Assembly (NCBI RefSeq): GCF_003001955.1
Contig: NZ_PVNH01000005.1
Location: forward strand, 1-64,000
Length of the DNA: 64,000 nucleotides
From: Prauserella shujinwangii
Lineage (GTDB): Bacteria > Actinomycetota > Actinomycetes > Mycobacteriales > Pseudonocardiaceae
Direction of reading: 5' to 3'
The translations under genes were made by a program, and so were the position numbers. Positions 43,694 through 52,486 of the stretch are shown here, in pieces. Numbering within the stretch: the stretch's first letter is position 1; every line of letters begins with the position of its first letter. The notes below the pieces were generated by a model. The model did not search any database. It saw only the letters and a list, made by a program, of their open reading frames with translations, and was not told where the DNA came from.

Positions 43694-44195
43694 GCGTCTC
43701 CACCTCCTCACCCAGCACGTCCCGCAGCTTCGCCAGGCCACGCGCCGTCTGGCTCTTCACGTTGCCCTCGCTGCACCCGAGCACCCGTGCCACGCCGGGC
43801 ACGTCGAGGCCCTCGAAGTACCGCAGGACCAGCACCGCGCGCTGCTTCGGCGGCACCTGTCGCAACCCGGCCAGCAGTTCCTCCCGGGTGGCCACGCGGT
43901 CGGCCAGCCCGTCGCCGTCCTGCGGCGGGTCGGGCAGGTCGGCGGACTGCCGTTCCCGCCGCCACGGCCGCCTCGACTCGTCGATGACGGCCCTGACCAG
44001 CGTCTTGCGCAGGTACGCGTCGGTCGCGGCGCGGTCACGGATCTTGCGCCAGCGCCGGTGCAGGGCGACGAACGCCGTCTGCGCGAGGTCGTCGGCGCGA
44101 TGCCAGTCACCGCAGAGCATGTACGCGGTGCGACGCACGGAGTCCCGCTTCGCGGCGAAGTACTCCGTGAACTCCTGCTCCTCGCGGTGGTCCAC
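43686..44195 (-). CDS. SigE-family ECF sigma factor
   Basis: 169 residues. Region 2 is EFTEYFAAKRDSVRRTAYMLCGDWHRADDLAQTAF; region 4 is VPPKQRAVLVLRYFEGLDVPGVARVLGCSEGNVKSQTARGL (key parts only). This is the actinobacterial SigE-like ECF group that often has a membrane partner. GTG 44195 has a GGAGA ribosome site. The upstream sequence is shared divergently with the threonine aldolase gene. Its signal is unknown. Confidence 0.87.
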   Translation of the reverse strand: MDHREEQEFTEYFAAKRDSVRRTAYMLCGDWHRADDLAQTAFVALHRRWRKIRDRAATDAYLRKTLVRAVIDESRRPWRRERQSADLPDPPQDGDGLADRVATREELLAGLRQVPPKQRAVLVLRYFEGLDVPGVARVLGCSEGNVKSQTARGLAKLRDVLGEEVETHG

Positions 44196-44332
44196 GCGGT
44201 CGGTTCTCCGGTCGTGTGCGGTTGTCGGTGGGGAGACGGAACGGATGCCCTCCACGGTTGCACGCCCCGGGGCCGAGTTCACGCCCGCCGCACCCGTTGT
44301 GAGATCAACAATGCGTGTGATGTGATCGGACA

Positions 44333-45358
44333 GTGACCTTCTCGACTCCCATCGACTTCCGCTCCGACACCGTCACGCGGCCGGACGAAGCGATGCGTTC
44401 CGCGATGGCCGGAGCCGAGGTCGGCGACAACGTCATCGACACCGACCCGACGATAAGGAAGCTCGAGGAGAGAGCCGCCGAGACCCTGGGCATGCCGGCC
44501 GCCCTCTGGACGCCGAGCGGCACCATGGCCAACGTCGTCGCGCTGAGCCTGCACCTGCGCCGCGGCGACCGGTTCCTGGCCACGCAGGGCGCGCACGTGC
44601 TGGTCAACGAGCTCGGTTCGGCCGCGTGGCTCGCGGGCGGCATGCCGGAACCGCTGGCACACGACGCCGGGCCGGGGCGGCCGTCACCGCAGGCGGTTCG
44701 CACGGCCGCGGGCACCCGCACCGGGCCGTACTACGTCCTGCGCACCACGCTGCTCTGCCTGGAGAACACCCACAACGCGGCGGGCGGAGCCGTGACGCCG
44801 CCGGACGAGCACGCCCGGCTCGTCGCGACGGCGCGGGAGTGCGGCCTCGGCGTCCACCTCGACGGGGCGCGGCTGTGGCACGCCGCCGCCGCGCTCGACC
44901 TGCCGCCCGCCGCCCTCACCGTGGGGGCGGACTCCGTGTCCGCGTGCTTCAGCAAGGGCCTCGGCGCGCCGGTCGGCTCGGTCCTCGCGGGCAGCGAGGA
45001 GTTCGTCGAGGAGGCCAGGCGGATGCGCCAGATGCTCGGCGGCGGCGTCCGGCAGGGTGGGGTGCTCGCCGCCGCGTGCCTGCTCGCGCTCGACCGCGTC
45101 GGTGACCTCGCCGACGACCACGCCAAGGCCCGCACGCTCGCGGCCGGGCTGAGGGACCTCGGCTGGGAGGTCGCCGAACCGGAGACCAACATCGTGCTGG
45201 CGACCGTCCCGGACGTCACGCTCACCCTGGACTGGCTGAACGGCCTCGGGGTGCTGGTGCTGCCGATGGCGGGCAGGGTGCGCTTCGTGACGCACCGGGA
45301 CCTCGCCCACTCCGACATCGAGGACGCGCTCGGGCGCATCAAGGCGGCGAGCCGGTGA
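44333..45358 (+). CDS. ltaE: Low-specificity L-threonine aldolase
   Basis: 341 residues. Motifs: FRSDTVTRPDEAMRSAMAGAEVGD, TPSGTMANVVAL, and the PLP lysine in SVSACFSKGLGAPVGSVLAG. It splits threonine to glycine and acetaldehyde. The GTG start follows TGTGAT by 6 nt (a weak -10). The stop overlaps the HAD-hydrolase start by 4 nt. Confidence 0.92.
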   Translation: MTFSTPIDFRSDTVTRPDEAMRSAMAGAEVGDNVIDTDPTIRKLEERAAETLGMPAALWTPSGTMANVVALSLHLRRGDRFLATQGAHVLVNELGSAAWLAGGMPEPLAHDAGPGRPSPQAVRTAAGTRTGPYYVLRTTLLCLENTHNAAGGAVTPPDEHARLVATARECGLGVHLDGARLWHAAAALDLPPAALTVGADSVSACFSKGLGAPVGSVLAGSEEFVEEARRMRQMLGGGVRQGGVLAAACLLALDRVGDLADDHAKARTLAAGLRDLGWEVAEPETNIVLATVPDVTLTLDWLNGLGVLVLPMAGRVRFVTHRDLAHSDIEDALGRIKAASR

Positions 45359-45933
45359 GCGGGCACTGGGTGGTGTTCGACTACGGCGAGGTGATCTGCT
45401 CGCGCACCACGGCGATCCCCGGCCTCGCCGCCCGTCTCGGCGTGGCGGCCGAGGAGTTCGAGCCCGCGTACTGGCGGCACCGCGATGCCTACGACCGGGG
45501 TGCGAGCGACCTGGAGTACTGGCGCGCGATCGGGGACAGCGTCGGTGTCTCCGTCGACGAGAGCACCTCGGCGGACCTGACGGCGATGGACATCGCGGGC
45601 TGGTCGCGGGTCGAGCCGGCCACGCTCGCGGTGCTGGAGGGCCTCGCCGAGGCGGGCGCGGCCCTGGCGCTGCTGTCCAACGCGCCCGTGTCGTTCGCCC
45701 GGTTCGCGGAACGGCAGCCGTGGTCGCGGCACTTCCGGGAGCTGTTGTTCTCCGGCGACGCGGGGATCGCCAAGCCGGACAGGGAGATCTTCGATCTGCT
45801 CGTGGCCCGGCTCGGCGTGGATCCCGGTGACTGCTTCTTCCTCGACGATCGGCAGTCCAATGTGGACGCCGCGAGGGCGGCGGGCCTGCGCGCCGAACGC
45901 TGGCTCGGGCCTGGGCACCTTCCCGTACGGTGA
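45355..45933 (+). CDS. HAD-family hydrolase (IA type)
   Basis: 192 residues. Motif I is VVFDYGEVICS with the nucleophile Asp but Gly where many phosphatases have Asp; motif II is LALLSNAP, motif III IAKPDREIF and motif IV DCFFLDDRQSNVDAA. The Asp-to-Gly change in motif I also occurs in haloacid dehalogenase-like members, so the substrate is open. Coupled to ltaE by a 4-nt overlap. Confidence 0.85.
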   Translation: MSGHWVVFDYGEVICSRTTAIPGLAARLGVAAEEFEPAYWRHRDAYDRGASDLEYWRAIGDSVGVSVDESTSADLTAMDIAGWSRVEPATLAVLEGLAEAGAALALLSNAPVSFARFAERQPWSRHFRELLFSGDAGIAKPDREIFDLLVARLGVDPGDCFFLDDRQSNVDAARAAGLRAERWLGPGHLPVR

Positions 45934-45953
45934 TCCCCGCCTGCTGGGCGACG

Positions 45954-46304
45954 TCAGGCGAGGCCGAGCAGGACGGCGTTGGCGACGGCGAGCACGCCCA
46001 GCGTGGCTGCCGGCGCCGTGAGCGCGGCGGGATCGCGCGCCCGCAGGTGGTAGGCCACCGCCCCGATCATCAGCAGCACCAACCCGACGGACGCGGCGAG
46101 CGCGAGCGGCCGGAACCAGAACCCGGCGATCAACCCGGCCACGGCGGCCAGTTCGAGTGCCCCGATCACGGGGTCGAGCCGTGGCGGCACGCCGAGGCGC
46201 GCGTCCGTCGCCCGGATCTGCCTCGCCCCGGCGATCCGCAGCCCGGCCGCACCGAGGAAGGCCACCGTCAACAGGAGCGACAGCACCCCGATGACGATCG
46301 ACAT
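45954..46304 (-). CDS. DoxX-like membrane protein
   Basis: 116 residues with four membrane spans (about 2-22, 47-66, 69-85 and 95-115). Landmarks are VAFLGAAGLRIAGARQI and LELAAVAGLIAGFWFRPLALAA. It belongs to the DoxX_2 group, often tied to redox or thiosulfate oxidation, but function is not established. It converges with the HAD gene. Confidence 0.78.
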   Translation of the reverse strand: MSIVIGVLSLLLTVAFLGAAGLRIAGARQIRATDARLGVPPRLDPVIGALELAAVAGLIAGFWFRPLALAASVGLVLLMIGAVAYHLRARDPAALTAPAATLGVLAVANAVLLGLA

Positions 46305-46313
46305 CCCGCGTCG

Positions 46314-46499
46314 CTACGGACGGATCTGCTTGGTCTTGTTGCCGCCCTTGATGGCGCCGTAGGCCGCCGTGCCGAGGAACACCGCACCACCGATCACGGC
46401 GATCCAGAACACCGCCTTGACCAGGAATCCGACGATCGACCCGATGACCATGAACGCGACCCAGGCCAGCAGCAGGCCGCCGACGATCTTCCAGAACAT
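46314..46499 (-). CDS. 61-residue two-span membrane protein
   Basis: MFWKIVGGLLLAWVAFMVIG forms the first span and FLVKAVFWIAVIGGAVFLGTAA the second; the end is basic (GGNKTKQIRP). It is similar to small hypothetical proteins common in Pseudonocardiales. The ribosome site is AAGGAG. It starts upstream of the DoxX-like gene, so they are probably co-transcribed. Confidence 0.7.
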   Translation of the reverse strand: MFWKIVGGLLLAWVAFMVIGSIVGFLVKAVFWIAVIGGAVFLGTAAYGAIKGGNKTKQIRP

Positions 46500-46623
46500 G
46501 GCACTCCTTCGTTGCGCGTGAGCCCGAGTGAATGGCCTCCCGTCCAGGTTGGCACGCCTCCGGCCGCACCGGGGCTCACCCGGGCAACGTTCAGGGAGAA
46601 TTCGGGGTTCCCCCGAGGGACGC

Positions 46624-47787
46624 TCAGCCCAGCCACTCGCCGAGCCGCCGCACCCCCTCGGCCACGTCCGCGCGGGCTCCCGCGAAGGAGAACCGGACGA
46701 ACCGGCCACCATCGGCCGGGTCGAAGTCGATGCCCGGCGTGATCGCCACGCCCGTGTCCGCGAGCAGCCGCTGGCACCAGCTGAGGCTGTCGCCGGTGTG
46801 GTCGGAGACGTCGACGTAGGCGTAGAACGCGCCGTCCACCGGGGCCACCCTGGTGAGCCCGAGGTCGCGCAGCCCGGTCAGCAACAGGTCCCGGTTCTCC
46901 CGGTAGTGCGCCACGTGTCCGTCCAGCTCGGCGTAGGACTCCGGCGTGAACGCGGCGACGGCGGCCTGCTGGGACAGCGCGGGCGGGCAGATGTTGAAGT
47001 TGCCGGTCAGCACGTCGACCGCCCGGTGCAGCCGCTGTGGCACCAGCATCCAGCCGAGCCGCCAGCCGGTCATCGCGAAGTACTTCGAGAACGAGCCGAG
47101 CACGAGTGCCTCGGTGGTCGTCTGCCACGCGCAGCCGACGTCGGCCTCGTAGGAGATGCCGTGGTAGATCTCGTCGCTGATCAGCTGCACGCCGTGGGAC
47201 GAGCACCAGCCCGCGATCGCGGCGAGCTCACCGGGCGGCAGCACGGTGCCGGTCGGGTTGCTGGGGCTGGCCACGATGAGGCCCTTGATGGGGCCCAGCT
47301 CGTCGAGCAGGTCGGTGGTCGGCTGGAACCGGGTCCGCTCGTCGGTGGCGAACTCCACCACCTCGCAACCGAGCGCGGCCAGCAGGTTGCGGTAGGCGGG
47401 GTAGCCGGGGCGCGCCATCGCCACCCGGTCGCCCGCCTCGAACGCGGAGAGGAAGGACAGCAGGAAACCGCCGGAGGAACCGGTGGTGACGATGACGTCC
47501 TGCGGGTCGACCTCCAGCGCGTAGCTGCGCTCGTAGTGCCCGGCGATGGCCTCGCGCAGTTCGGGGATACCAAGTTGCACGGTGTATCCGAGGTCGCCGT
47601 GCAGCGCCTTCTCGGCGGCCGCCAGCACCGGCCGTGGGGCGCCCGCCGTGGGCTGGCCCGCGCAGAGCGCGATCACGTCACCGTGACTGCGCCTGCGGGC
47701 CTGCGCGGCCGACAGCACCTCCATGACGTGGAACGGCGCCACGTCGGCGCGTGCCGACGGGCCGGGGAACGTGGCGAAGTCGACCAT
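46624..47787 (-). CDS. Class I/II PLP aminotransferase
   Basis: 387 residues. The PLP lysine is in GSFSKYFAMTGWRLGWM, and ASPSNPTGTVL and SDEIYHGISYE are the conserved loops. Aromatic or aspartate aminotransferase or related activity is likely. TACGCT (47800-47795) stands 7 nt before the ATG, so the transcript is probably leaderless. Confidence 0.9.
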   Translation of the reverse strand: MVDFATFPGPSARADVAPFHVMEVLSAAQARRRSHGDVIALCAGQPTAGAPRPVLAAAEKALHGDLGYTVQLGIPELREAIAGHYERSYALEVDPQDVIVTTGSSGGFLLSFLSAFEAGDRVAMARPGYPAYRNLLAALGCEVVEFATDERTRFQPTTDLLDELGPIKGLIVASPSNPTGTVLPPGELAAIAGWCSSHGVQLISDEIYHGISYEADVGCAWQTTTEALVLGSFSKYFAMTGWRLGWMLVPQRLHRAVDVLTGNFNICPPALSQQAAVAAFTPESYAELDGHVAHYRENRDLLLTGLRDLGLTRVAPVDGAFYAYVDVSDHTGDSLSWCQRLLADTGVAITPGIDFDPADGGRFVRFSFAGARADVAEGVRRLGEWLG

Positions 47788-47812
47788 GCGCCTCAGCGTA
47801 GGCCCAGCCCCG

Positions 47813-47858
47813 GTCGTGAGTGAGAAACGTCGTTCTCACCACGTTTCTCACTCACGAC
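47813..47858. repeat. Family 2 palindrome
   Basis: GTCGTGAGTGAGAAACGT (47813-47830) pairs perfectly with 47841-47858. It sits immediately after the stop of the WXG-SLT gene at 47859. Confidence 0.85.
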
Positions 47859-49007
47859 TCAGTAGCCCTGGTAACCGCCGCCCGCCGCCATCGAGGCCAG
47901 GCCCGGGTGCCCCTCGAAGCCGCCGTAGCGATCGAACGTGTACCGGACCCCGGCGATGATGTTGTCCACCGGGTTGTAGATGTCGTCGTGGCCGGGCAGC
48001 TTGTAGGCCTCGAAGGTGGGGTCGATGCACTGCATCAGCCCCTTCGACGGCGTCCCCTTCGCGGCATTGCTGTCCCAGTTGTTGATGGCGTGGGGGTCTC
48101 CGCCGGACTCCTTCTCGATGATCGTCCAGATCTCGTCGATGTTCTCCTCGGTGACCGGGATGCCGTTCGCCCGCAGGATCCGGATCGCCTCGCGGATCCA
48201 CTGGTCGACGTTGCCAGGCGGGGGGCCGCTCGTCGGCGGGCCACCGCTCGGGCCGAGCCCGCCGCCCCCGGACGCCCCGCCACCCGACGAACCACCCGAC
48301 GCGCCGCCGCCGGACCCACCGCCGCCACCGCCGGAGTCGTGCTGGATGCCCCCGGTCGCGGCGACCCGCGATTCCGCCGAACCCGGTGGCTCCACCTGGG
48401 AGAAGCCTCCGCCGACCTCGGTCTTCATCAGCCGCTGCGCCCGCTTGATCGCGTCGTTCGCCTGCTGGAGCAGGTCGTCGACGCGCCGGGCGGCGTCCCG
48501 CGCCGTGCGCCGGTTGTCCTCGTCGGCGGCCGCGATGATCTCTCCCGCCGTTGGCGAAGGCGGCGTGTCCGCCGTGCCCTCGCGGAACGCGTTCATCCGG
48601 GCCTCGGCCGCGTCGGCCTGGCTCTGCGCCTCGGCGTTGCGGCGGTCGATCGCCGCGCGGGCGTCGTCCTTCGTGCTCTCGATCCGGCGCTTGAGGTTCG
48701 CCAGCGTCTGCTGCAGGCCGGTCAGTTCGGTCGCCACCTCGTCCAGTTTGTCCTTGACCTTGTTGCCCGCGGCGGCGACCCGGCCGACGTAGTCGAAGAA
48801 CGCGTCGGCCGCCGGGCCGTCCCAGACCCCGCCGTCACGCAGCGGCGCGGCGGCGTTGGTGAGCGCGGCCGTGTGGTCGCCCGCGTTGCGGGATGCCTCG
48901 TCGAACTGCCGCGCCACATCCTGGATGGCACCGGGGTTCACCCGGTCGACCCGCGCCGCCTTCCGCTCCACCTCGGCCCATTCGGCCGGAACGCCCGCGC
49001 CCGTCAT
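47859..49007 (-). CDS. WXG-like protein fused to SLT lytic transglycosylase
   Basis: 382 residues. The N-terminal 200 are helical, with W62-D63-G64 in RDGGVWDGPAADAFFDYVGR, as in WXG100 type VII substrates. A Gly/Ser linker follows (about 222-265). The last 100 residues are an SLT transglycosylase domain; catalytic Glu300 is in IIEKESGGDPHAINNWDSN. It would be exported by a type VII system to cut peptidoglycan. It could aid assembly of the secretion pore or act as a toxin; no immunity gene is evident. Confidence 0.85.
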   Translation of the reverse strand: MTGAGVPAEWAEVERKAARVDRVNPGAIQDVARQFDEASRNAGDHTAALTNAAAPLRDGGVWDGPAADAFFDYVGRVAAAGNKVKDKLDEVATELTGLQQTLANLKRRIESTKDDARAAIDRRNAEAQSQADAAEARMNAFREGTADTPPSPTAGEIIAAADEDNRRTARDAARRVDDLLQQANDAIKRAQRLMKTEVGGGFSQVEPPGSAESRVAATGGIQHDSGGGGGGSGGGASGGSSGGGASGGGGLGPSGGPPTSGPPPGNVDQWIREAIRILRANGIPVTEENIDEIWTIIEKESGGDPHAINNWDSNAAKGTPSKGLMQCIDPTFEAYKLPGHDDIYNPVDNIIAGVRYTFDRYGGFEGHPGLASMAAGGGYQGY

Positions 49008-49318
49008 CAGACTTCCCGCAGCGTCAGGTTGTCCGCGGCCACGGCGTCGGCCTCACTCATCGCCCGCACCGCGTCCCGCAGCGCCGAGCTCGCCGCCGTC
49101 ATCAGGTGGGTCGCGGCGTCGAATTCCGCCCGCATGCCCGAGGCGAAGGAGCCGATCGCGTCCGCCGCCTGTTCGGGGTCGTCCCGGTCCTCGACCTCCC
49201 CGAACGGGTTCTCCCCCTCGTGCCCGCGCAACCGGTCCCGCGCTGCGCGGAAGTCCTCCGCGATCCGGTCGACACCGGCCGCCGTGATGTTCATCGAGTC
49301 CGCGTCGTAGACGGGCAC
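49007..49318 (-). CDS. EspC/DUF2580-like type VII-associated protein
   Basis: 103 residues, all helical. MNITAAGVDRIAEDFRAAR and RAEFDAATHLMTAASSALRDAV fit the EspC/DUF2580 family of ESX-secreted helical hairpins. The expected C-terminal Y-x3-D/E is not clear (MSEADAVAADN). GTG 49318 is used; ATG 49294 is also possible. The stop touches the start of the WXG-SLT gene. Confidence 0.72.
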   Translation of the reverse strand: MPVYDADSMNITAAGVDRIAEDFRAARDRLRGHEGENPFGEVEDRDDPEQAADAIGSFASGMRAEFDAATHLMTAASSALRDAVRAMSEADAVAADNLTLREV

Positions 49319-49424
49319 GGCCGCTTCACCCCTTCGCCCCTCGTGCCTGCTGCCGGTTCGACGTCGCTCGCCCCCGCGGCGGTTCCGCGATCACTGTACG
49401 GTCCGCGGGCCGCCGCCGCGCGGT

Positions 49425-50201
49425 TCAGACCTCGTCGAGCAGCTCCCAGACGCGCTGCGCGAGCAGCTGGTTGTCCGCGGGCGCGACGGTCAGCCAGTCG
49501 CGCCCGTCCGTACCCGGCCGCACCTCCACGAGGTACCGGCCCGCATCCGTGTCGTGGTAGGCCACCACCCGGCCCGCCCGGTGCAGCTGCCCGTCCCGGG
49601 TCGCCCGCTGCGCTCCGAACTGACCCCGCGCGAGCGAGCCCATCAGCATCCCGGCGAGTTCCTGCGCCTGCCACAACTCCACGCCACGGTCCTCGAGCGC
49701 GATGACGAGCGCCTTGGCGTCCCCGTGCGCCTCGGCGTCGGCCTCGGTCGCGAGGTCGTGCGGCACGCTCACCGACCGCCCGACCCCCGCCGCGACCTGG
49801 CCCGCCACCGACACCGCCGACTCGGCGAGCGCGGTGTCCCGCGCCGGGATCAACCACACCTCCTCGCCGTCGAGCACGCCGAGCAGCGCCTGGCCGCCCG
49901 TGCTCGCGGCCAGCCCGGAGATCTGCCGGTCCGTCCACACCCACAGGTCGACGCCGACCCTGGGGTGGGCGAGCAGGTTGAGCATGTCGACGAGCTCGCC
50001 GGACGCCTTGCGCCCTCTCGCGAGCCCCCGGTGCGCGAGCGACTCCCATGCCTGCCCCACCAGCTCGGCCCGCTCGCGGTGGGTGACGCCGGGGCTCGGC
50101 ACGTCGAGCGCGACGTGCCTGCGCGGCAGCCGCTCCGCCTCCCAGAGCATGTCGAACTCGAGCCGGGACAGCACCACGCTGCCCGCCGTGGATCCGGTCA
50201 C
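49425..50201 (-). CDS. EspG-family ESX chaperone
   Basis: 258 residues. EspG pattern: LSRLEFDMLWEAERLPRRHVALDVPSPG at the start, with LLAHPRVGVDLWVWTDRQISGLAA and RYLVEVRPGTDGRDWLTVAPAD. EspG binds PPE proteins and guides them to the ESX apparatus. It starts with GTG in a 4-nt overlap with the PPE-like gene, so it likely serves that protein. Confidence 0.85.
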   Translation of the reverse strand: MTGSTAGSVVLSRLEFDMLWEAERLPRRHVALDVPSPGVTHRERAELVGQAWESLAHRGLARGRKASGELVDMLNLLAHPRVGVDLWVWTDRQISGLAASTGGQALLGVLDGEEVWLIPARDTALAESAVSVAGQVAAGVGRSVSVPHDLATEADAEAHGDAKALVIALEDRGVELWQAQELAGMLMGSLARGQFGAQRATRDGQLHRAGRVVAYHDTDAGRYLVEVRPGTDGRDWLTVAPADNQLLAQRVWELLDEV

Positions 50202-51892
50202 CGGCGCCCTTCCACGCCGTCGTCGCCGATGACGTCCGGCGAGACCAGCCGCTCGTCGGTGAACAGGTCGTTGTCGTCGACCCCGAAGCGGCGGACGTGG
50301 TCGCCGTCGCCCTGCCCGGCTGCCTTCTCCAGCAGCCCGCCCTGCTGCGGCCCGCGGCGCGGGCTGAGCCGCTCGGAGTTGCGCTGCGCCCTCGCCTCCT
50401 CCTCGGGCAGCTCCCCCATGGGCAGCTGGTGCGGCGAGCGGGCGGCACCCGGCGCGCTGCGGCCCACGCCGCGGCCCCTGCGCTCGCCGTCCCCGCTGAG
50501 CGCACCGGCGACCCCGCCGGCGCCCAGTGCGGCCGCACCCGCCCCGATGTCGTTGGCGGTCAGACCGCCCCGGGGCGAGGTGGCGAAGGAGCCACCGCCG
50601 GTGCCCGTGCCGGGTGGCACCGGCTGGGGCGCCGCTCCCGAGGACCGGCCCTTGGCCAGGTGCTGCTCGGGAGAGTTGTCGCCGGGCGCACCGGCGCCCG
50701 GGACACCGACCTTGCCGACCATGCCCGCGGCGGGCGGCACCGCCGTGCCGCCGGGGGCACCCGAGCCGGGCGCACCGGGCGGGGCGACCTTCCCCGGAAC
50801 GCCGCCGAGCCGGGGGCCGCCGGTTCCGGATCCAGCTCCGGAACCGGAACCAGGGCCCGGGCCGGTGGGTGAGCCTGGCGTGCCGCCGGACGTGCCGGGT
50901 GCCGCGGGAGGTGCGGTCCCGGCCCCGGGCCGGTGGCCCGCGGCCGGGTCGCTCTGCCCGCCGGAGCGTGACGCGCCGGCGAAACCGCCGGAGGGGCCTC
51001 CTCCGGTGGCGGTGCCTCCCGGCGCGGATGACGTGCCGGTGACGCCGCTCGGCGCCGTGCGTTCGGGGGCCGGGACGGCGCTGCCCGTGCCCGCGGCGGG
51101 TGCGCTCGGCGCGGGTGCCGGTGCGATCGGAGCGGGTGCGGCGCTCGCGACAGGAGCGGGCCCGGCGGCCGCCGGTGGCGCTACGGGGCCCGGGCTCGGA
51201 GCGGACGCGGGGGAGGCGGTGGGCGCCTGCGCACTGGTGGTGCCCGCGGCGATCGTGACGTCGCCCGGTCCGCCGCCCGCGTCGACGACCTCGGGCAGCC
51301 GGGGCGCCATCGTGGCCCGCAGGGCCTGTGGCGGGCCGAGCTCCTCGGTGCCGGACAGGTTCTCGCCGGAGTCCCTGGCATAGGAGTCGAGGGCCTCGAC
51401 CGCCTGCTGCTTGGCCTCCATCGCGGCGGCGACCTTCCTGGCGTGGTCGGTCTCGAAGCCGAGCAGGCCGAGCACCGAGTCGGCGGCGTCGTAGCCGCCC
51501 GCACCGGCACGCAGGGTCTGCGGGTCCGGCAGCTTGTGCAGGGTGCGGTTGAACGCCTCGCCCTGCGCGAAGATCAACTGTGCGGCGGCCAGCACCTTGT
51601 CGTTGGCGTCCCGGGAGAACCGCGCGTGCTCGGTCAGCGCGGCGCCCGCCTGCTCGGCGGCCTCGCTCTGCCACTCGACACCGAGCTTGGCCAGCTCCTC
51701 GCGCAGGGTCTCGTCGGTCTCGGAGAGGGAGGTGGCGACGGCCTTGAGCGCGTCGACAGCGTCACCGATGCCGGACGCGCCTGGTCCGGCGCGGAACCGC
51801 TCGATCTCGTCGGCGAGCATGTTCTCGGTGTAACCGGTGAAGCGGTGCTCGCGGATCCGCTCGGCGAGAGCGGGGATGTCGAGGTTGTCCAT
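50198..51892 (-). CDS. PPE-like type VII substrate with Pro/Ala/Gly-rich domain
   Basis: 564 residues. The N-terminal 180 are helical; VEWQSEAAEQAGAALTEHAR gives a W-x-S version of the WXG turn, and ENMLADEIERFRAGPGASG opens the protein. Residues 200-460 are Pro/Ala/Gly/Ser-rich and would be disordered. The C-terminal 90 are charged (EEARAQRNSERLSPRRGPQ). It is arranged with EspG and a PE-like gene like mycobacterial PPE genes, although the PPE tripeptide is absent. Confidence 0.8.
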   Translation of the reverse strand: MDNLDIPALAERIREHRFTGYTENMLADEIERFRAGPGASGIGDAVDALKAVATSLSETDETLREELAKLGVEWQSEAAEQAGAALTEHARFSRDANDKVLAAAQLIFAQGEAFNRTLHKLPDPQTLRAGAGGYDAADSVLGLLGFETDHARKVAAAMEAKQQAVEALDSYARDSGENLSGTEELGPPQALRATMAPRLPEVVDAGGGPGDVTIAAGTTSAQAPTASPASAPSPGPVAPPAAAGPAPVASAAPAPIAPAPAPSAPAAGTGSAVPAPERTAPSGVTGTSSAPGGTATGGGPSGGFAGASRSGGQSDPAAGHRPGAGTAPPAAPGTSGGTPGSPTGPGPGSGSGAGSGTGGPRLGGVPGKVAPPGAPGSGAPGGTAVPPAAGMVGKVGVPGAGAPGDNSPEQHLAKGRSSGAAPQPVPPGTGTGGGSFATSPRGGLTANDIGAGAAALGAGGVAGALSGDGERRGRGVGRSAPGAARSPHQLPMGELPEEEARAQRNSERLSPRRGPQQGGLLEKAAGQGDGDHVRRFGVDDNDLFTDERLVSPDVIGDDGVEGRR

Positions 51893-51901
51893 TCCGGGTC
51901 C

Positions 51902-52486
51902 TTACCTCGTCTTCTGCAGGGTCCGCACGGCGAGTGTGGCCGCCTTCGTCGACAGGTCGCACAGCTGCCGCTGGCCGAACGCGTCCGGCGTGACCGGGTA
52001 GAGCTGGGTGCGCAGCGTCTGCCCCTCCGCGACGCCGACGAACGTCTCGCAGTCGCTCGGCGGCGCCGAGGGCGCGTAGCGGGTCAGTGCCGGGAAGCCC
52101 TCGACCTCGGTCGGCTCGGTGGTGAGGCCGGTGTTCGCGCGGTCGCCGTCGAGCCACGCGCGCACATCGGCCGTGGTGATGACCTCGACGTAGTAGCTGT
52201 GATACGGCTCGGTGCGGTCGACCTCGAGAGCGCAGGTCGGTCCGTCCCGCTGTTCGGCCGCGCGCCGCGGCTCGCCGGAGACGCCGAGCTCGTCCAGCTG
52301 TGCCGCGGTGAACAGCGAACACGGATCGGTGCCGGCCAGCGACAGCTCGTGGGGCCGCTCGGGCAGCCCGGCGGGGGCGGGCGAGGCGGCGGGGTCGGCA
52401 CCAGCCCGGCCGTGCTGGACGGCGGTGCACGCCGTCAGCAGGAGCGCGGCGCACGCGAGCACGGCGTGCTCAGCTCTCGCCGACAC
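51902..52486 (-). CDS. DUF3558-like lipoprotein
   Basis: 194 residues. The signal peptide ends at LLLTAC with the lipobox Cys20. The DUF3558 domain has DPCSLFTAAQLDELGVSGEP and GPTCALEVDRTEPYHSYYVEV; the paired Cys suggests disulfides. Such lipoproteins are common beside PE/PPE genes in Pseudonocardiaceae. GTG 52486 overlaps the PE-like gene by 17 nt. Confidence 0.78.
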   Translation of the reverse strand: MSARAEHAVLACAALLLTACTAVQHGRAGADPAASPAPAGLPERPHELSLAGTDPCSLFTAAQLDELGVSGEPRRAAEQRDGPTCALEVDRTEPYHSYYVEVITTADVRAWLDGDRANTGLTTEPTEVEGFPALTRYAPSAPPSDCETFVGVAEGQTLRTQLYPVTPDAFGQRQLCDLSTKAATLAVRTLQKTR

